Below, piece after piece: positions 1-7,669 of a stretch of 64,000 nt of DNA. Position 1 is the first letter of the stretch, and each line of letters opens with the position of its first letter. The stretch lies in contig CAVXSI010000020.1 in NCBI GenBank assembly GCA_963764365.1, positions 248,001 to 312,000 of the forward strand. The letters are read 5' to 3'. This stretch comes from VRUE01 sp963764365 (GTDB taxonomy: Bacteria > Actinomycetota > Thermoleophilia > Solirubrobacterales > 70-9). The notes beneath the pieces were generated by a model that did no database searches, was not told the DNA's origin, and saw nothing but the letters and a program-made list of their open reading frames with translations. A program made the position numbers and the translations under genes.

Positions 1-530
1 TGACCCGCAAGGATCTGGTCGAGTGGGCCCGCGACCGCTTCGAGCCCGACGTCGCCGTCACCCACATCCCCGTGCGGATCACCGACGACTCGATCAGCTG
101 GGAGAAGAGTCACACGCTCGTCGTCGCCACCCAGACGGTCGCCGCGCCGGACCTGGTCCGCAGGCTGAAGGAACGCGCCGCCGGCCACCCCCACCGCTTC
201 ACGATCGTCTGCCCGCGCAGCGAGGACGTCGGCGAGGCGGAGATCGTCCGCGACCTCGCCGCCACCCTGGCCGAGCTGTATCGGGCCGACGTCGACGCGA
301 CCGGGCAACCGATGAGCCCCGACCCCTTCCACGCCGTCAAGAACGCGATCGAGCACTACAGCATCGATGAGGTGCTGATCTCGACCTTCGCCGGCGAGGG
401 CTCGCGCTGGCTCGACGAGGACCTGATCGGCCGTACCCGCGAGATCACCGACAAGCCGGTCGAGCACATCGAGGTCGGCCGGCCGGCCGAGGCCGTCGCC
501 GCCGCGGTCGCCGGGGGGGAGGAGGCCTGA
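1..530 (+). CDS. UspA-like (universal stress) protein, 5' end at window edge
   Basis: The frame is open from the first base. Reading from base 3 gives a protein beginning TRKDLVEW, and bases 1-2 (TG) would complete an ATG/GTG one base outside the window, so only the first base is probably missing. The roughly 176 residues alternate strands and helices like a universal stress domain: strand HTLVVATQTV, strand FTIVCPRS, and a late strand DEVLISTFAG followed by a helix. A GTG at 72 is an alternative start that would keep all of these. The TGA overlaps the ATG of the oxidase subunit III gene (TGATG), implying translational coupling. Its job beside an oxidase gene is unknown. The family call is by pattern only. 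Confidence 0.6.
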   Translation, partial: TRKDLVEWARDRFEPDVAVTHIPVRITDDSISWEKSHTLVVATQTVAAPDLVRRLKERAAGHPHRFTIVCPRSEDVGEAEIVRDLAATLAELYRADVDATGQPMSPDPFHAVKNAIEHYSIDEVLISTFAGEGSRWLDEDLIGRTREITDKPVEHIEVGRPAEAVAAAVAGGEEA

Positions 531-1153
531 TGGAGAGCGCAACCGTCGCCCTCGGCCACGGCCACGAGGAGCACCACGGCCCGCCCGAGGCCAACCAGAG
601 CTCGCGGATGGACCGTCAGACGCTGGGGATCCTGATCTTCATCGTCTCCGAGGTGATGCTGTTCGGCGCCTTCTTCGCCTCCTACTTCTTCCTGCGCGTG
701 GTCGTCCACCCACCGGTCTGGCCGCCGGAACCGTACAAGCTGCCGGTCGCCGTCGCCGGAGTCAACACGGCGATCCTCGTCTCCTCCAGCTTCACGATCC
801 ACTACGCGCTGGAGTCGATCCGCCGCGGCAACCGCAAGGGCCTCAAGCTCGGCCTCGTTCTCACCTGGATGCTGGGCGCGACCTTCCTCTTCATCCAGCT
901 CAACGAGTACGCCCACATCGGCTTCAGCGCCCGCGACTTCGCCTTCGGCTCGATCTTCTACGGCCTCACGGGCCTCCACGGCGCCCACGTCTTCGTCGGC
1001 CTGATGCTGCTCAGCTTCGCCACGATCCGCGCCTTCCGCGGCCACTTCGGCCCCAAGGCGGAGGACCACCTCGGCGTCGAGGTGCCCGGCATCTACTGGC
1101 ACTTCGTCGACATCATGTGGATCATCGTCTACACGACGGTCTACATCCTCTAG
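530..1153 (+). CDS. ctaE: Cytochrome c oxidase subunit III
   Basis: This is a 207-residue, five-helix membrane protein of the COX3 family, the non-catalytic subunit that stabilises aa3-type heme-copper oxidases in the cytoplasmic membrane. After a His-rich leader (residues 8-16) come the family hallmarks: LGILIFIVSEVMLFGAFFAS in the first helix, a VNTAILVSSS helix, FLFIQLNEY, the GLTGLHGAHVFVGLM helix and the closing WHFVDIMWIIVYTTVYIL. Length is normal for the short five-helix bacterial form. The start ATG overlaps the preceding stop. No catalytic subunit lies directly beside it in the window; the partner could be upstream of the window or the divergent COX1/COX2-like pair 6 kb away. The sequence itself looks canonical. 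Confidence 0.93.
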   Translation: MESATVALGHGHEEHHGPPEANQSSRMDRQTLGILIFIVSEVMLFGAFFASYFFLRVVVHPPVWPPEPYKLPVAVAGVNTAILVSSSFTIHYALESIRRGNRKGLKLGLVLTWMLGATFLFIQLNEYAHIGFSARDFAFGSIFYGLTGLHGAHVFVGLMLLSFATIRAFRGHFGPKAEDHLGVEVPGIYWHFVDIMWIIVYTTVYIL

Positions 1154-1184
1154 CTCCGGCTCCGGCAGGCGGCTTTCGGACTTC

Positions 1185-1898
1185 TCACGGCATCTCCGCC
1201 GCGGCTTCGCGGCGGGCGCTCCACTGGGCCTGGGGGGCGGCGGACATCTCCTCCCAGGCGGCCTCCTCGCCGCAGTACTCCATGACGACGAAGTGGAGCA
1301 GGCCGGGGAGCATCTCCGGGGCCTGCTCGGCCTCGCCCGCCATCAGCTTCGCGCACACAAGCGTGTCGATCGCCCCTACTATGAAGCTGGCAGCAATAGG
1401 AGGTGGAGCTTGGCGAGAGGGAATCTCGCGGCGCGCGCCGTCCAGGGCGCGGGAGAGGCGCTCCATCAGATCGTTGCGCTGAGCCTGCGCCCGCGGGCCG
1501 GCGGCGTGGGACTCGACGAGCAGCGCCTTGGCCAGCAGCGGCTGGTTGGCGCAGAACTCGAGCAGCTCGGCCATTGCCGCGCGCAGGCCCTCGCGCCAGG
1601 TCGGCTTGCGCTTGGCGACGCCGGTCAGCCGCCGGTAGAGCCACTCTCCCGCGTCGCGGTGGGCCTGGGCGAAGCAGTCCTCGCGTCCGTCGAAGTACTT
1701 GTAGAAGGTCGCGCGGCTGGTCTTGCCGCGCTCGACCACGTGGCGGACGGCGACCCGGTCGTAGCCGAGCTCGCCACTGACGACCAGGATCGCCTCGAGC
1801 AGGCGCTGGCGCGGCGGCTGCTTGCGATGGCGGGGCCAGGGGGAGGCCGGGACTCGGTCCGGTCCCGGCTCGGCGGCGCTGGCGGTTGGGTCAGGCAT
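1185..1898 (-). CDS. TetR/AcrR family transcriptional regulator
   Basis: This 237-residue protein has an N-terminal TetR helix-turn-helix (about residues 27-75): a helix RLLEAILVVSGELGYDRVAV, the turn VVERGKTSRATFYKYF and DGREDCFAQA, typical of DNA-binding TetR members. The rest is a helical ligand-binding domain with no recognised ligand. It is transcribed away from a second TetR gene, and a perfect palindrome lies between its start and its likely -10 (TATACC), suggesting autorepression. Start ATG at 1898 gives a disordered 20-residue leader; a slightly later start is possible. Confidence 0.88.
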   Translation of the reverse strand: MPDPTASAAEPGPDRVPASPWPRHRKQPPRQRLLEAILVVSGELGYDRVAVRHVVERGKTSRATFYKYFDGREDCFAQAHRDAGEWLYRRLTGVAKRKPTWREGLRAAMAELLEFCANQPLLAKALLVESHAAGPRAQAQRNDLMERLSRALDGARREIPSRQAPPPIAASFIVGAIDTLVCAKLMAGEAEQAPEMLPGLLHFVVMEYCGEEAAWEEMSAAPQAQWSARREAAAEMP

Positions 1899-1916
1899 CT
1901 TTCACCCCGTCTGAAA

Positions 1917-1931
1917 ACAAAACCCTTTTGT
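1917..1931. promoter_or_regulatory. Candidate TetR operator (ACAAAA-CCC-TTTTGT)
   Basis: This is a perfect 6-3-6 palindrome 19 bases upstream of the minus-strand TetR gene. It sits just downstream of a possible -10 hexamer read on the minus strand (TATACC near 1935-1940), so a protein bound here would block transcription. The assignment to the adjacent TetR protein is inferred from position only. Confidence 0.4.
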
Positions 1932-2017
1932 CTAGGTATAGCAGCTTTTAGAGGCGCCGGTGACCAGAACGCTACGTTTTCTGATGTAAAGGGAAATAGA
2001 CATCAGCTAAACGATCT

Positions 2018-2033
2018 GGTATACCGTCGGTAT
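2018..2033. promoter_or_regulatory. Candidate TetR operator overlapping a start codon
   Basis: The bases GGTATACC (2018-2025) run into a perfect 6-1-6 palindrome ATACCG-T-CGGTAT at 2021-2033. The palindrome overlaps the ATG (2032-2034) of the second TetR gene. Such short TATACCG/CGGTATA palindromes are typical TetR-family sites. The overlap means binding would cover the transcription start if the mRNA is leaderless. Confidence 0.45.
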
Positions 2034-2712
2034 GGCCGAATCGCGGTCCCTATCGGAGCGTCTCGCCAAGCAAGCGCCCCAAGTCGTCCCGCACGACTTC
2101 GTGGCCCGGAACCAGCGCCAGCGGATGCTGCAGGCGGCCGTCGAGGTGGTCGGCGAGCGCGGCTACCGCAAGACGACGATCGAAGCGATCGCGAAAACGG
2201 CCCGGGTGGCGCTGATCACCTTCTACGAGCAGTTCGCCGACAAGGAGGAGTGCTTCCTCGCCGCCTTCGACGAGAGCGTGGACGCCGCGTTCGCCGCTCT
2301 CGACGAGCTGCTGGACGCCGAGCTGCCCTGGCCCGAGCAGCTCGCCTCCGGCCTGGAGATCGTGTTGGAGATGGTTGCCGCAGAGCCGGCCCGCGCCCGG
2401 CTCTGCATCGTCGAGTCGCAGGCGGCGGGGCCGGCCGGGCTCGCCCGCTACCAGGCGGCCCTGGCACGGGTGGGCGAATGGCTGAGTCAGGGGCGAGCGC
2501 TGAACCCGCGGGCCGATCGGCTGCCGGAGGGCCTCGAGGTCGCGATCGCGGGCGGGCTCGCATGGCTGCTTCACCAGCGTCTGGTCGGAGACCGGCTCGA
2601 CGAGTTGAAGGGCCTGCTGCCGGAGATGCTGCAGGTGACGCTGACGCCCTACGTCGGCGACGTCGAGGCGGCCCGGGCCGCGGAGGAGGCCCAGGCGCGG
2701 ATAGCCGCCTGA
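2032..2712 (+). CDS. TetR/AcrR family transcriptional regulator
   Basis: This is a 226-residue TetR protein. The HTH spans about residues 25-75: RQRMLQAAVEVVGERGYRKT, then TIEAIAKTARVALITFYEQF and ADKEECFLAAFDE. The C-terminal helical domain contains the ARLCIVESQAAGPAGLARY stretch shared with the neighbouring paralogues. The ATG has no clear Shine-Dalgarno and lies inside a palindrome, so leaderless translation is possible. It heads a row of related regulators (2762 and 3268), suggesting duplication. The ligand and target genes are not visible. Confidence 0.9.
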   Translation: MAESRSLSERLAKQAPQVVPHDFVARNQRQRMLQAAVEVVGERGYRKTTIEAIAKTARVALITFYEQFADKEECFLAAFDESVDAAFAALDELLDAELPWPEQLASGLEIVLEMVAAEPARARLCIVESQAAGPAGLARYQAALARVGEWLSQGRALNPRADRLPEGLEVAIAGGLAWLLHQRLVGDRLDELKGLLPEMLQVTLTPYVGDVEAARAAEEAQARIAA

Positions 2713-2761
2713 TCGGCCGCGGGCGGGAACGAGCGAGCGCAGGGAGCCGGGTCGGGGCGAT

Positions 2762-3229
2762 GTGAGCGCGGCGCGAAGCGGACGCGACGTCCACGGCGAG
2801 GCCGTCGAGGAGCTCTGCGGCCTGGTCAGGGCGGCCTTCGACGGGCCGGCTGGCTGGCACGACCGGGTCTGGGCGGCCGGTCTGGCGGCGATGCGCCACC
2901 TGCGCGAGGAGACGCTGCGGGCGCACCTGCTGGTGGCCGGCTCGAATCGCGCCGACGAGAACTCGATCGAGCTCCGCAGCCGCATCCTCAGCGGCCTCGC
3001 CGATCTGCTCGACGGCGGCCGTCACGGTGACGGACAGCGCGGCTCGAGATCGCGCGGCACCGCCGAAATCACCGCCGCGGCGGTCTACGGCATGTTGCTC
3101 GCCAAAATCGAGTCGGGCGCGCTGGAGCGGGGGGAGGATTTCCTCGCCGAGCTGGTCTACGTCGCGGTCATGCCCTACATCGGGTCCGACACGGCCGAGG
3201 CCGAGCTCGCGATCCAGCCGCTGCGCTGA
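2762..3229 (+). CDS. TetR-like C-terminal domain protein lacking the HTH
   Basis: The 155 residues resemble only the effector/dimerisation half of the flanking TetR proteins: a helix WHDRVWAAGLAAMRHLREET, a following AHLLVAGSNRADENS stretch in the place of the paralogues' CIVESQAAG, and the ending LAELVYVAVMPYIGSDTAEAE, matching the PYVGDVEAARAAE and PYLGGEEAARIA ends of its neighbours. There is no HTH upstream in any frame, so it cannot bind DNA in the TetR manner. Start is GTG at 2762. It may be a decayed paralogue, or a dimerisation partner that titrates the others; the open frame and good codon use favour a real protein. Confidence 0.65.
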   Translation: MSAARSGRDVHGEAVEELCGLVRAAFDGPAGWHDRVWAAGLAAMRHLREETLRAHLLVAGSNRADENSIELRSRILSGLADLLDGGRHGDGQRGSRSRGTAEITAAAVYGMLLAKIESGALERGEDFLAELVYVAVMPYIGSDTAEAELAIQPLR

Positions 3230-3267
3230 GCCGCCTCGCCGCCGCCGGCCTCGGGTATCGTCGCCGC

Positions 3268-3927
3268 GTGGCCGAGAAGAGCAAAGCGACCTCACCGCGC
3301 CTGCCGGCCGGGCGGCACGGCCTGCCACGGGAGTTCGTCGCCGAGAACCAGCGCGAGCGGATCGTCACCGCGCTGGTCGACAGCGTCGCCGAGCGCGGCT
3401 ACAACGCGACCACCGTCGCCGACATCACCAAGGCCGCGTCGGTCTCGCGCCGCACCTTCTACGAGCACTTCGCCGACAAGGAAGCCTGCTTCCTCGCGGC
3501 CTACGAGATGGTCGCCGACCACCTGCTCGGCTCGATGAAGGCCGCCGCCGCCGCCTACGAGGAGTGGCCGCAGAAGGTGCGGGCGGCGCTGTCGACGCTG
3601 CTTTCCTTCCTCGCCGCCGAGCCGGAGCTGGCCCGCATCTGCATGATCGAGCCGATCGCCGCCGGGGGGGAGATCGCCGCCCGCTACCGCGTCTCGCTGC
3701 AGGGCCTGGTCGAGATCCTCAAGGCAGGCCATCCCGAGCCCGCCTCCGGCCGGCCGCTGCCGGAGGCGACCGAGGAAACCCTGGTCGGCGGCCTCGTCTC
3801 GCTGATCGTGCGGGAGATCAGCAACGGCCGCGCCGAGCAGCTGGAGAGGCTGTTGCCCGATGTCGTCGAGCTGACCCTGTCGCCCTACCTCGGCGGCGAG
3901 GAGGCGGCGCGGATCGCGCGCCACTGA
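3268..3927 (+). CDS. TetR/AcrR family transcriptional regulator
   Basis: This is a 219-residue TetR protein with HTH at about residues 28-75: RIVTALVDSVAERGYNATTV, ADITKAASVSRRTFYEHF, ADKEACFLAAYE. The ligand domain contains LARICMIEPIAAGGEIAARY and ends PYLGGEEAARIA, showing close kinship with the two genes before it. Start is GTG at 3268. Same-strand order with 2032 and 2762 suggests a tandem family. The TGA stop overlaps a CTG that could start a small membrane protein. Ligand unknown. Confidence 0.9.
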   Translation: MAEKSKATSPRLPAGRHGLPREFVAENQRERIVTALVDSVAERGYNATTVADITKAASVSRRTFYEHFADKEACFLAAYEMVADHLLGSMKAAAAAYEEWPQKVRAALSTLLSFLAAEPELARICMIEPIAAGGEIAARYRVSLQGLVEILKAGHPEPASGRPLPEATEETLVGGLVSLIVREISNGRAEQLERLLPDVVELTLSPYLGGEEAARIARH

Positions 3928-4100
3928 TCGCGCTGAAGATCTCCGAGGCAGCAGTCTTCCGCTGGGTGGTGATCGTCACCCTCGCCGCCGGTTCGGTGAT
4001 CGCGCTGGCGTTGCTGGCTACGCCGCCGGTTGGGGCGCTCTGGGGGCTGGTTCTGGCTCTCGCCGGCGCTGCTCACGCCTATCGCTGGGCGCGTCGCTAG
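3924..4100 (+). CDS. Possible small two-helix membrane protein
   Basis: The frame beginning at the CTG that overlaps the TetR stop (CTGA) encodes about 58 residues with two hydrophobic segments, VVIVTLAAGSVIALALLA and GALWGLVLALAGAAHAY, ending in a basic tail RWARR. GTG codons at 3966 and 3969 are alternative starts. Its 3' part overlaps the C-terminal low-complexity tail of ctaA on the other strand, so one of the two reading frames there may be unused. No family is recognised. Support is the hydrophobic pattern and position only. Confidence 0.35.
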   Translation: MIALKISEAAVFRWVVIVTLAAGSVIALALLATPPVGALWGLVLALAGAAHAYRWARR

Positions 4101-5013
4101 GCTCGAGCCGGCCGGCGGTGGCGACGGTCCAGAGCATCGCCAGCCAGGTGATCGTCGCCAGTGCGACGTGGACCCAGACCAGCTCGCCCGGCAGCTTCAG
4201 CCACCACTGGACACCGCCGACGACGCCCTGCAGGGCGAGCAGGCCGATCACCACGGTCAGCGGCCGGACCGCGCGCCGGTCGCCGCCAGGCCGGCGCAGC
4301 AGCAGCCAGACGGCGATCGCCGCGAGGCCGAAGGCAGTGGCGATGACCGCGTGGCGCTGGACGACCCATTCCAGCGTGCCGGCGCCCTCGAAGGTGAAGC
4401 GGTGGACGAGCTGGCCGGCGTGGGCGCCCGCATGGGGCCCGGCGGCGGTGGCGATCGTCCCGGCGAGGATCGTCAGCTGGCCGCAGGGGATCAGCGCCCG
4501 CACCGCCCAGACGCCGAGCCGGTCGCCGGAGCGGCGGCGTTCCCACGGTTCGTAGCGCGAGCACCAGGCGAGCGCGAAGCCGGCGTCGAGCAGCAGCATC
4601 GAGAGGATGAAGTGGCTCATCACCAGGCCGGGGGCGAGGTCGAACTTCACCACCAGGGCGCCGAGGATCGCCTGGCAGACGACGCCGAGTGGCAGCAGGG
4701 CGCCGAACAGCGCCAGGTGGCCGCGGAAGGGGCGGCGGAACCAGGCGAGCAGTGCCGCGGCGATTACGGCGATGCCGACGAAGCCGGTGAAGACGCGGTT
4801 GCCGTACTCGATCACCGCGTGGGTTTCGAGCGGCGGCGCGGTGCCCCCGTAGCACTTCGGCCAGTCCGGGCAGCCGAGGCCGGAGCCCGTCAGGCGCACC
4901 CCGGCGCCGGTCATCACGATCAGCGCCAGCGCCCCGAGGGCGACCAGGGTGACCTGCGCGTAGCGCCGGGGGGAGATCTCGACGCGGTCTTTGAGCCGAG
5001 CGCCCATCGTCAC
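4018..5013 (-). CDS. ctaA: Heme A synthase (COX15/CtaA)
   Basis: CtaA oxidises the C8 methyl of heme O to a formyl, making heme A for aa3 oxidases. The 331 residues carry the expected eight membrane helices, the periplasmic Cys pair in SGLGCPDWPKCYG (near residues 48-54), and the conserved heme-binding histidines in ETHAVIEYGNRVFTG, MSHFILS, VHRFTFEG and WVHVALAT. Start ATG at 5013 (MTMGARL). The last ~25 residues are Pro/Arg/Glu-rich and overlap a possible small gene on the other strand. Together with ctaB at 6771 it completes the heme B to heme A pathway. Confidence 0.94.
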   Translation of the reverse strand: MTMGARLKDRVEISPRRYAQVTLVALGALALIVMTGAGVRLTGSGLGCPDWPKCYGGTAPPLETHAVIEYGNRVFTGFVGIAVIAAALLAWFRRPFRGHLALFGALLPLGVVCQAILGALVVKFDLAPGLVMSHFILSMLLLDAGFALAWCSRYEPWERRRSGDRLGVWAVRALIPCGQLTILAGTIATAAGPHAGAHAGQLVHRFTFEGAGTLEWVVQRHAVIATAFGLAAIAVWLLLRRPGGDRRAVRPLTVVIGLLALQGVVGGVQWWLKLPGELVWVHVALATITWLAMLWTVATAGRLEPSDAPSDRREQRRREPEPAPRAPQPAA

Positions 5014-5051
5014 CCCCGATGATGCCAGCGGCCGGGCCCGGCCGTGGGCGT

Positions 5052-5765
5052 TCAGCCGCCCTTGGCGCCGGAGGCGGAGTTGCCGCCGCCGCCCGCGGTG
5101 CTCTTGATCAGATACTGGACGAGGTTTTCCAGTTCTTCCGAGCTCAGCGCTTCGCCGAAGTTGGCGGGCATCACGTTGGCCGGGTAGCCGTTGGCGATCT
5201 TGGCGTTCGGGTCGACGATCGATTCTTCGATCGTCGCGGCGCTCTGGCCCGGCAGCGTTTCGTCGAGGTTGGGCCCGGTGACGCCGCCGGAGCCGGCGGC
5301 GGCGAGCGCGTGGCAGCCGCCGCAGCCGTTGCTGGCGAAGACCTGGGCGCCGGGGCCGCCGGGCACCTTCGGCGGCGCCGCCCCGGGCACGCCGGCATAC
5401 ATACCGACGTAGGCGGCGACATCGTCGAGATCCTGGCCGCTGACGATGTCGGCGGGCATCGAGACGTTGGACGCTGCGGTGCTGGGGCGCGGGTTCTCGA
5501 CCTGGGCCTGGACGATGCCTTCGACCGTCGAACCGGTCTCGCCGGCTTCCCGAGAGGCGGCGAAGGCGTCATCGAGGTTGGGGCCGATCTGGGCGCTGGT
5601 TCCCGCCTGCGCCATTTCGTGGCAGACACCGCACTTCTGCACGAACAGGCTGCGGCCGCGCTGCACGTCGGCGGTCGTGGTGCCGCAGCCGGAGGCCGCC
5701 AAGGCGATCGCCGCGAGCGCGGCGAGCATCGGCAGAAGGCGGGTTGGGATCAGTCGGAAGGGCAT
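5052..5765 (-). CDS. Diheme cytochrome c lipoprotein
   Basis: This 237-residue exported electron carrier has a signal peptide with lipobox LAASGC (Cys27) that would anchor it to the outer face of the membrane. Two class I cytochrome c domains follow, with heme sites CGVCH (residues 45-49) and CGGCH (about 149-153), and candidate distal Met ligands in SMPADI and VMPANF. A linker rich in Pro/Gly/Ala joins the domains, and the C-terminus is Gly/Ser-rich. Its place beside ctaA and the oxidase-like operon suggests it carries electrons to a terminal oxidase, but the acceptor is not shown. Confidence 0.9.
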   Translation of the reverse strand: MPFRLIPTRLLPMLAALAAIALAASGCGTTTADVQRGRSLFVQKCGVCHEMAQAGTSAQIGPNLDDAFAASREAGETGSTVEGIVQAQVENPRPSTAASNVSMPADIVSGQDLDDVAAYVGMYAGVPGAAPPKVPGGPGAQVFASNGCGGCHALAAAGSGGVTGPNLDETLPGQSAATIEESIVDPNAKIANGYPANVMPANFGEALSSEELENLVQYLIKSTAGGGGNSASGAKGG

Positions 5766-5894
5766 CTGGATCGGGCGCGAAGCGCGCCTGAGTCTATAGG
5801 TCCGGGCCGCGGCGAAAGCGGCTTGTCGCGCCGGCGATGTCGGGTAGGCTTGAGGCGATTCTCACAACCGCCGAACCGCGAAGGAGTGACGCAG

Positions 5895-6296
5895 ATGCAG
5901 GTACGGGATGGGATGTCGGAGGTGATCCTCACCGTCGGTCCCTCGCACACGCTGCGCGAGGCGGCGACGATGATGGTTGAGAAGCGAATCGGCTCGGCGC
6001 TGGTCGCCGGCGATGAGCAGCCGGGGCCGTGCATCGTCACCGAGCGCGACATCCTCAACTCGCTCGGCGGCGGCCAGGACCCCGACATCGAGCGCGTCCG
6101 CGACCACATGAGCGAGGGCGTGATCGCGGCCTCGCCGGACTGGAGCCTGGAGCGCGCCGCGGCGGAGATGTCAAACCGCGGCATCCGCCACCTGGTCGTG
6201 TTCGAGCACGGCGACGTCACCGGCATCCTCTCGATCCGCGACATCGTGCGAGTCTGGACCGCCGACGGCGCAACCTCTGGTATGACGCCGGACTGA
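5895..6296 (+). CDS. Two-CBS-domain protein
   Basis: This 133-residue protein is made of a tandem pair of CBS motifs, the adenine-nucleotide-sensing module: the first from VRDGMSEVILTVGPSHTL to CIVTERDILNSLGG, the second from VRDHMSEGVIAASPDWSL to GILSIRDIVRVW. ATG at 5895 is chosen because AAGGAG (5880-5885) lies nine bases upstream. A possible promoter is TTGTCG - 16 bases - TAGGCT ending about 5854. Stand-alone CBS pairs of this length are usually regulatory proteins; its target is unknown. It sits between two minus-strand oxidase-related gene groups. Confidence 0.88.
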   Translation: MQVRDGMSEVILTVGPSHTLREAATMMVEKRIGSALVAGDEQPGPCIVTERDILNSLGGGQDPDIERVRDHMSEGVIAASPDWSLERAAAEMSNRGIRHLVVFEHGDVTGILSIRDIVRVWTADGATSGMTPD

Positions 6297-6311
6297 GCCG
6301 GTTTCAGAACG

Positions 6312-6611
6312 TCAGGCCCGAGGGGGTGAAATGGTTTCAACCGGCAGGACGGCGCCGCGAACTTTCTGGCGCCGGGGTCGGCGGAAGTAGTCCGCGACGG
6401 CGCTGCGGATCATGCTGCGCAGGGCGAACAGCAGGACGACGCCGCCGATGATCGAGAAGATCCAGGAGGGCACCATGAAGCCGTTGGCGAAGATGCCGCA
6501 TACGGTGAGCGCGGCGGCAGCGCCGAAGATCGCCGGCGCCCAGGAGGGGCGGGGCGTATAGACGAGCTCGCCGGGCTCGGGCGTCTCGCGGTGTGCGCTC
6601 ATGCTGCTCAT
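6312..6611 (-). CDS. Small membrane protein, possible oxidase subunit IV-like
   Basis: This 99-residue protein has a short polar N-terminus, the sequence PRPSWAPAIFGAAAALTVCG leading into helix 1, a second helix WIFSIIGGVVLLFALRSM, and a basic tail RRPRRQK. The Pro-Ser-Trp-Ala-Pro lead-in resembles small actinobacterial oxidase accessory subunits, but identity is weak. It overlaps the 37-codon gene upstream by ATGA and is the last gene of the COX2-like/COX1-like/ctaB operon, which is the main argument for a role in that complex. Confidence 0.65.
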   Translation of the reverse strand: MSSMSAHRETPEPGELVYTPRPSWAPAIFGAAAALTVCGIFANGFMVPSWIFSIIGGVVLLFALRSMIRSAVADYFRRPRRQKVRGAVLPVETISPPRA

Positions 6612-6721
6612 TGGGCGATGTAGAGCATCGCGGCTACGAAGGCGAGGGCGAAGACGCCGGCGGCGATGCCGCCCGCGATCAGGCCGGCCGCCAAGTCGCG
6701 TCTCGAAGTCTCGCGATCCAC
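6608..6721 (-). CDS. 37-residue single-helix membrane protein
   Basis: GTG at 6721 opens a tiny frame: a charged N-terminus (VDRETSRRDLA), one hydrophobic helix rich in Ala/Gly/Ile, and the end AAMLYIAQ. Its TGA overlaps the next ATG (ATGA), so it is placed exactly as a coupled cistron between ctaB and the 99-residue membrane protein. Tiny single-helix subunits are common in oxidase complexes, so a structural subunit is a reasonable guess. It is too short for homology. Confidence 0.6.
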   Translation of the reverse strand: MDRETSRRDLAAGLIAGGIAAGVFALAFVAAMLYIAQ

Positions 6722-6770
6722 GGCCGGATTTCTATCAGGGACGCCGGGCAGAGGCTGCGCAGGAGCGCGA

Positions 6771-7664
6771 TCAGGTGTGGGCGTCGACCGCCATCGCTCC
6801 GAACAGCAGCGCCAGGTAGGCGAGCGAGAAGAGGTAGGTGCGCAGCGCCCAGCGGCGGTCGGCGCTGCGCAGCAGCCTCACCGCGCAGTAGATGAAGGCG
6901 GCGCCGAGCAGCATCGAGGGGACGAGGTAGGCGACGCCGAGGCCGCCGGCGCAGAACGGCAGCTGGGTCACCGCGTAGAGCAGGATCGTGTAGAGGAGGA
7001 TCTGGCGCCGGGTCTCGGTCTCGCCGCGCACCACCGGCAGCATCGGCACCCCGGCCCGCGCGTACTCGTCCTTCATCAGCAGCGAGAGCGCCCAGAAGTG
7101 CGGCGGCGTCCAGAAGAAGACGATCGCGAAGAGGAAGAAGGCCATGCCGCTGAGCCCGCCGGTGACCGCCGCCCAGGCGACCAGCGGCGGCACCGCGCCG
7201 GCGGCGCCGCCGATGACGATGTTCTGCGGCGTCGAGCGCTTGAGCCAGAGCGTGTAGACGAAGACGTAGCCGAACAGGCCGGAGAGCGAGAGGGCGGCGG
7301 CGAGCGGGTTGACCGTCAGCGCCAGCAGCAGGAAGGAGCAGAGGCCGAGCAGTGAGCCGAAGGCGATCGCCGCGGTGGGGGAGATGCGGCCGCTCGCGAC
7401 CGGGCGGTCGGCGGTGCGGGCCATCGTGCGGTCGATGTCGCGGTCGACGGCGTGGTTGATCGCGCCGGCGCCGCCGGCCGAGAGGGCGCCGCCGATGCAG
7501 GTGAGCAGGATCAGCCGCAGCGAGGGGTCGCCGGCGACGTACATCGTCGTCACCGTCGTGAACAGCAGCAGCGACTGGACCTTCGGCTTGGTCAGCTCGA
7601 GGTAGTCCCGCAGCACCCCGACGGCCGCCGGGCGCCGCGAGACCGCCGCTGCCGAAGCTTCCAT
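6771..7664 (-). CDS. ctaB: Protoheme IX farnesyltransferase (heme O synthase)
   Basis: CtaB transfers a farnesyl group to heme B in the membrane, giving heme O. The 297 residues show the UbiA-superfamily signature: the Asp-rich motif NHAVDRDIDRTMART (first substrate/Mg site), the loop YTLWLKRSTPQNIVIGG, the WTPPHFWAL motif typical of CtaB, and KDEYARAGVPMLPVV. Start ATG at 7664 lies five bases from the stop of the COX1-like gene. Length and motifs are normal, so unlike the two genes before it this enzyme looks fully functional. Confidence 0.95.
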   Translation of the reverse strand: MEASAAAVSRRPAAVGVLRDYLELTKPKVQSLLLFTTVTTMYVAGDPSLRLILLTCIGGALSAGGAGAINHAVDRDIDRTMARTADRPVASGRISPTAAIAFGSLLGLCSFLLLALTVNPLAAALSLSGLFGYVFVYTLWLKRSTPQNIVIGGAAGAVPPLVAWAAVTGGLSGMAFFLFAIVFFWTPPHFWALSLLMKDEYARAGVPMLPVVRGETETRRQILLYTILLYAVTQLPFCAGGLGVAYLVPSMLLGAAFIYCAVRLLRSADRRWALRTYLFSLAYLALLFGAMAVDAHT

Positions 7665-7669
7665 GTGGC

